DNA from: DASPTR01 sp964475545
Lineage (GTDB): Archaea; Thermoproteota; Bathyarchaeia; Bathyarchaeales; Bathycorpusculaceae
Assembly (NCBI GenBank): GCA_964475545.1
Contig: CAYYXF010000030.1
Location: 1-13,530, forward strand
Direction: 5' to 3'
Length of the DNA: 13,530 nucleotides
Shown here: one piece after another, positions 13,462-13,530 of the stretch
Numbering within the stretch: position 1 is the stretch's first letter
How the letters are laid out: each line of letters starts with the position of its first letter
Notes under the pieces: generated by a model
Told to the model about the DNA's origin: nothing
What the model saw: only the letters and a program-made list of their open reading frames with translations
Database searches by the model: none
Program-made: the position numbers and the translations under genes

Positions 13462-13505
13462 CCCATACTTATTGACAATTAAGTATGGGGTTTTACAATT
13501 AAGTA
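13462..13505. repeat. Direct and inverted repeats around AAGTATGGG upstream of the coiled-coil gene
   Basis: CCCATACTT (13462-13470) and AAGTATGGG (13481-13489) are perfect 9-bp inverted arms around a 10-base spacer. The 11-mer ACAATTAAGTA occurs twice, at 13475-13485 and 13495-13505, exactly 20 bases apart, each followed by (T)GGG. CGTACC also recurs at about 13458-13463 and 13519-13524. The spacing of two helical turns suggests binding sites for a dimeric regulator, but the array is cut by the window end and could be the edge of a longer repeat or mobile element. Confidence 0.6.
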
Positions 13506-13530
13506 GGGTGTCCATCAGCGTACCTATCCT

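Noticed and set aside
1..13530. CRISPR array, insertion sequence or integrase
   Set aside because: No regularly spaced repeat series with unique spacers and no transposase or integrase motifs were seen; the repeats at the right edge are only two or three units.

Overview
The window reads as a stretch of archaeal chromosome. It carries EF-1 alpha, archaeal-type ribosomal proteins S7 and S12, a DRG-like GTPase with a TGS domain, a JAMM/MPN protease-like protein, a Dpo4-type Y-family polymerase with a PCNA-binding tail, and the three enzymes of the archaeal AMP to 3-phosphoglycerate route. Upstream regions hold TTTATATA-like boxes about 25 bases before the expected transcript starts, several starts look nearly leaderless, and TTG/GTG starts occur. 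No 16S rRNA is present. The gene mix fits a TACK-type archaeon, with Candidatus Bathyarchaeia my best guess, but this is inference.

Layout. 1-203: 5' end of EF-1 alpha (minus), running off the edge. 378-1553: DRG-like GTPase (plus). 1569-2602: rpsG and rpsL (minus), joined by a GTGA stop/start overlap. 2765-3157: JAMM protein (minus). 3223-7464: the pentose-bisphosphate locus, with AMP phosphorylase (minus), a 52-residue one-helix membrane protein (plus), RuBisCO large chain (plus) and ribose-1,5-bisphosphate isomerase (minus). 7562-8242: HAD hydrolase (plus), divergent from the isomerase. 8269-10054: molybdopterin oxidoreductase and Y-family polymerase (minus, abutting). 10167-10958: lipoate-protein ligase catalytic domain (plus), overlapping cysS (minus) by 4 bases at their stops. 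12432-13372: two uncharacterised helical or coiled-coil minus-strand genes with a regulatory-looking gap between them. The last 70 bases hold direct and inverted repeats cut by the edge.

How the genes work together. AMP phosphorylase releases the base from a nucleoside monophosphate to give ribose-1,5-bisphosphate, the isomerase makes ribulose-1,5-bisphosphate, and RuBisCO adds CO2 to give two 3-phosphoglycerates. All three are adjacent but on different strands, so each probably has its own promoter. The least explained parts are the small membrane protein between deoA and rbcL, a chain of overlapping mini-ORFs ending on the rbcL TTG start, the small ORFs and repeats at 12588-12817, and the repeats at 13462-13505.
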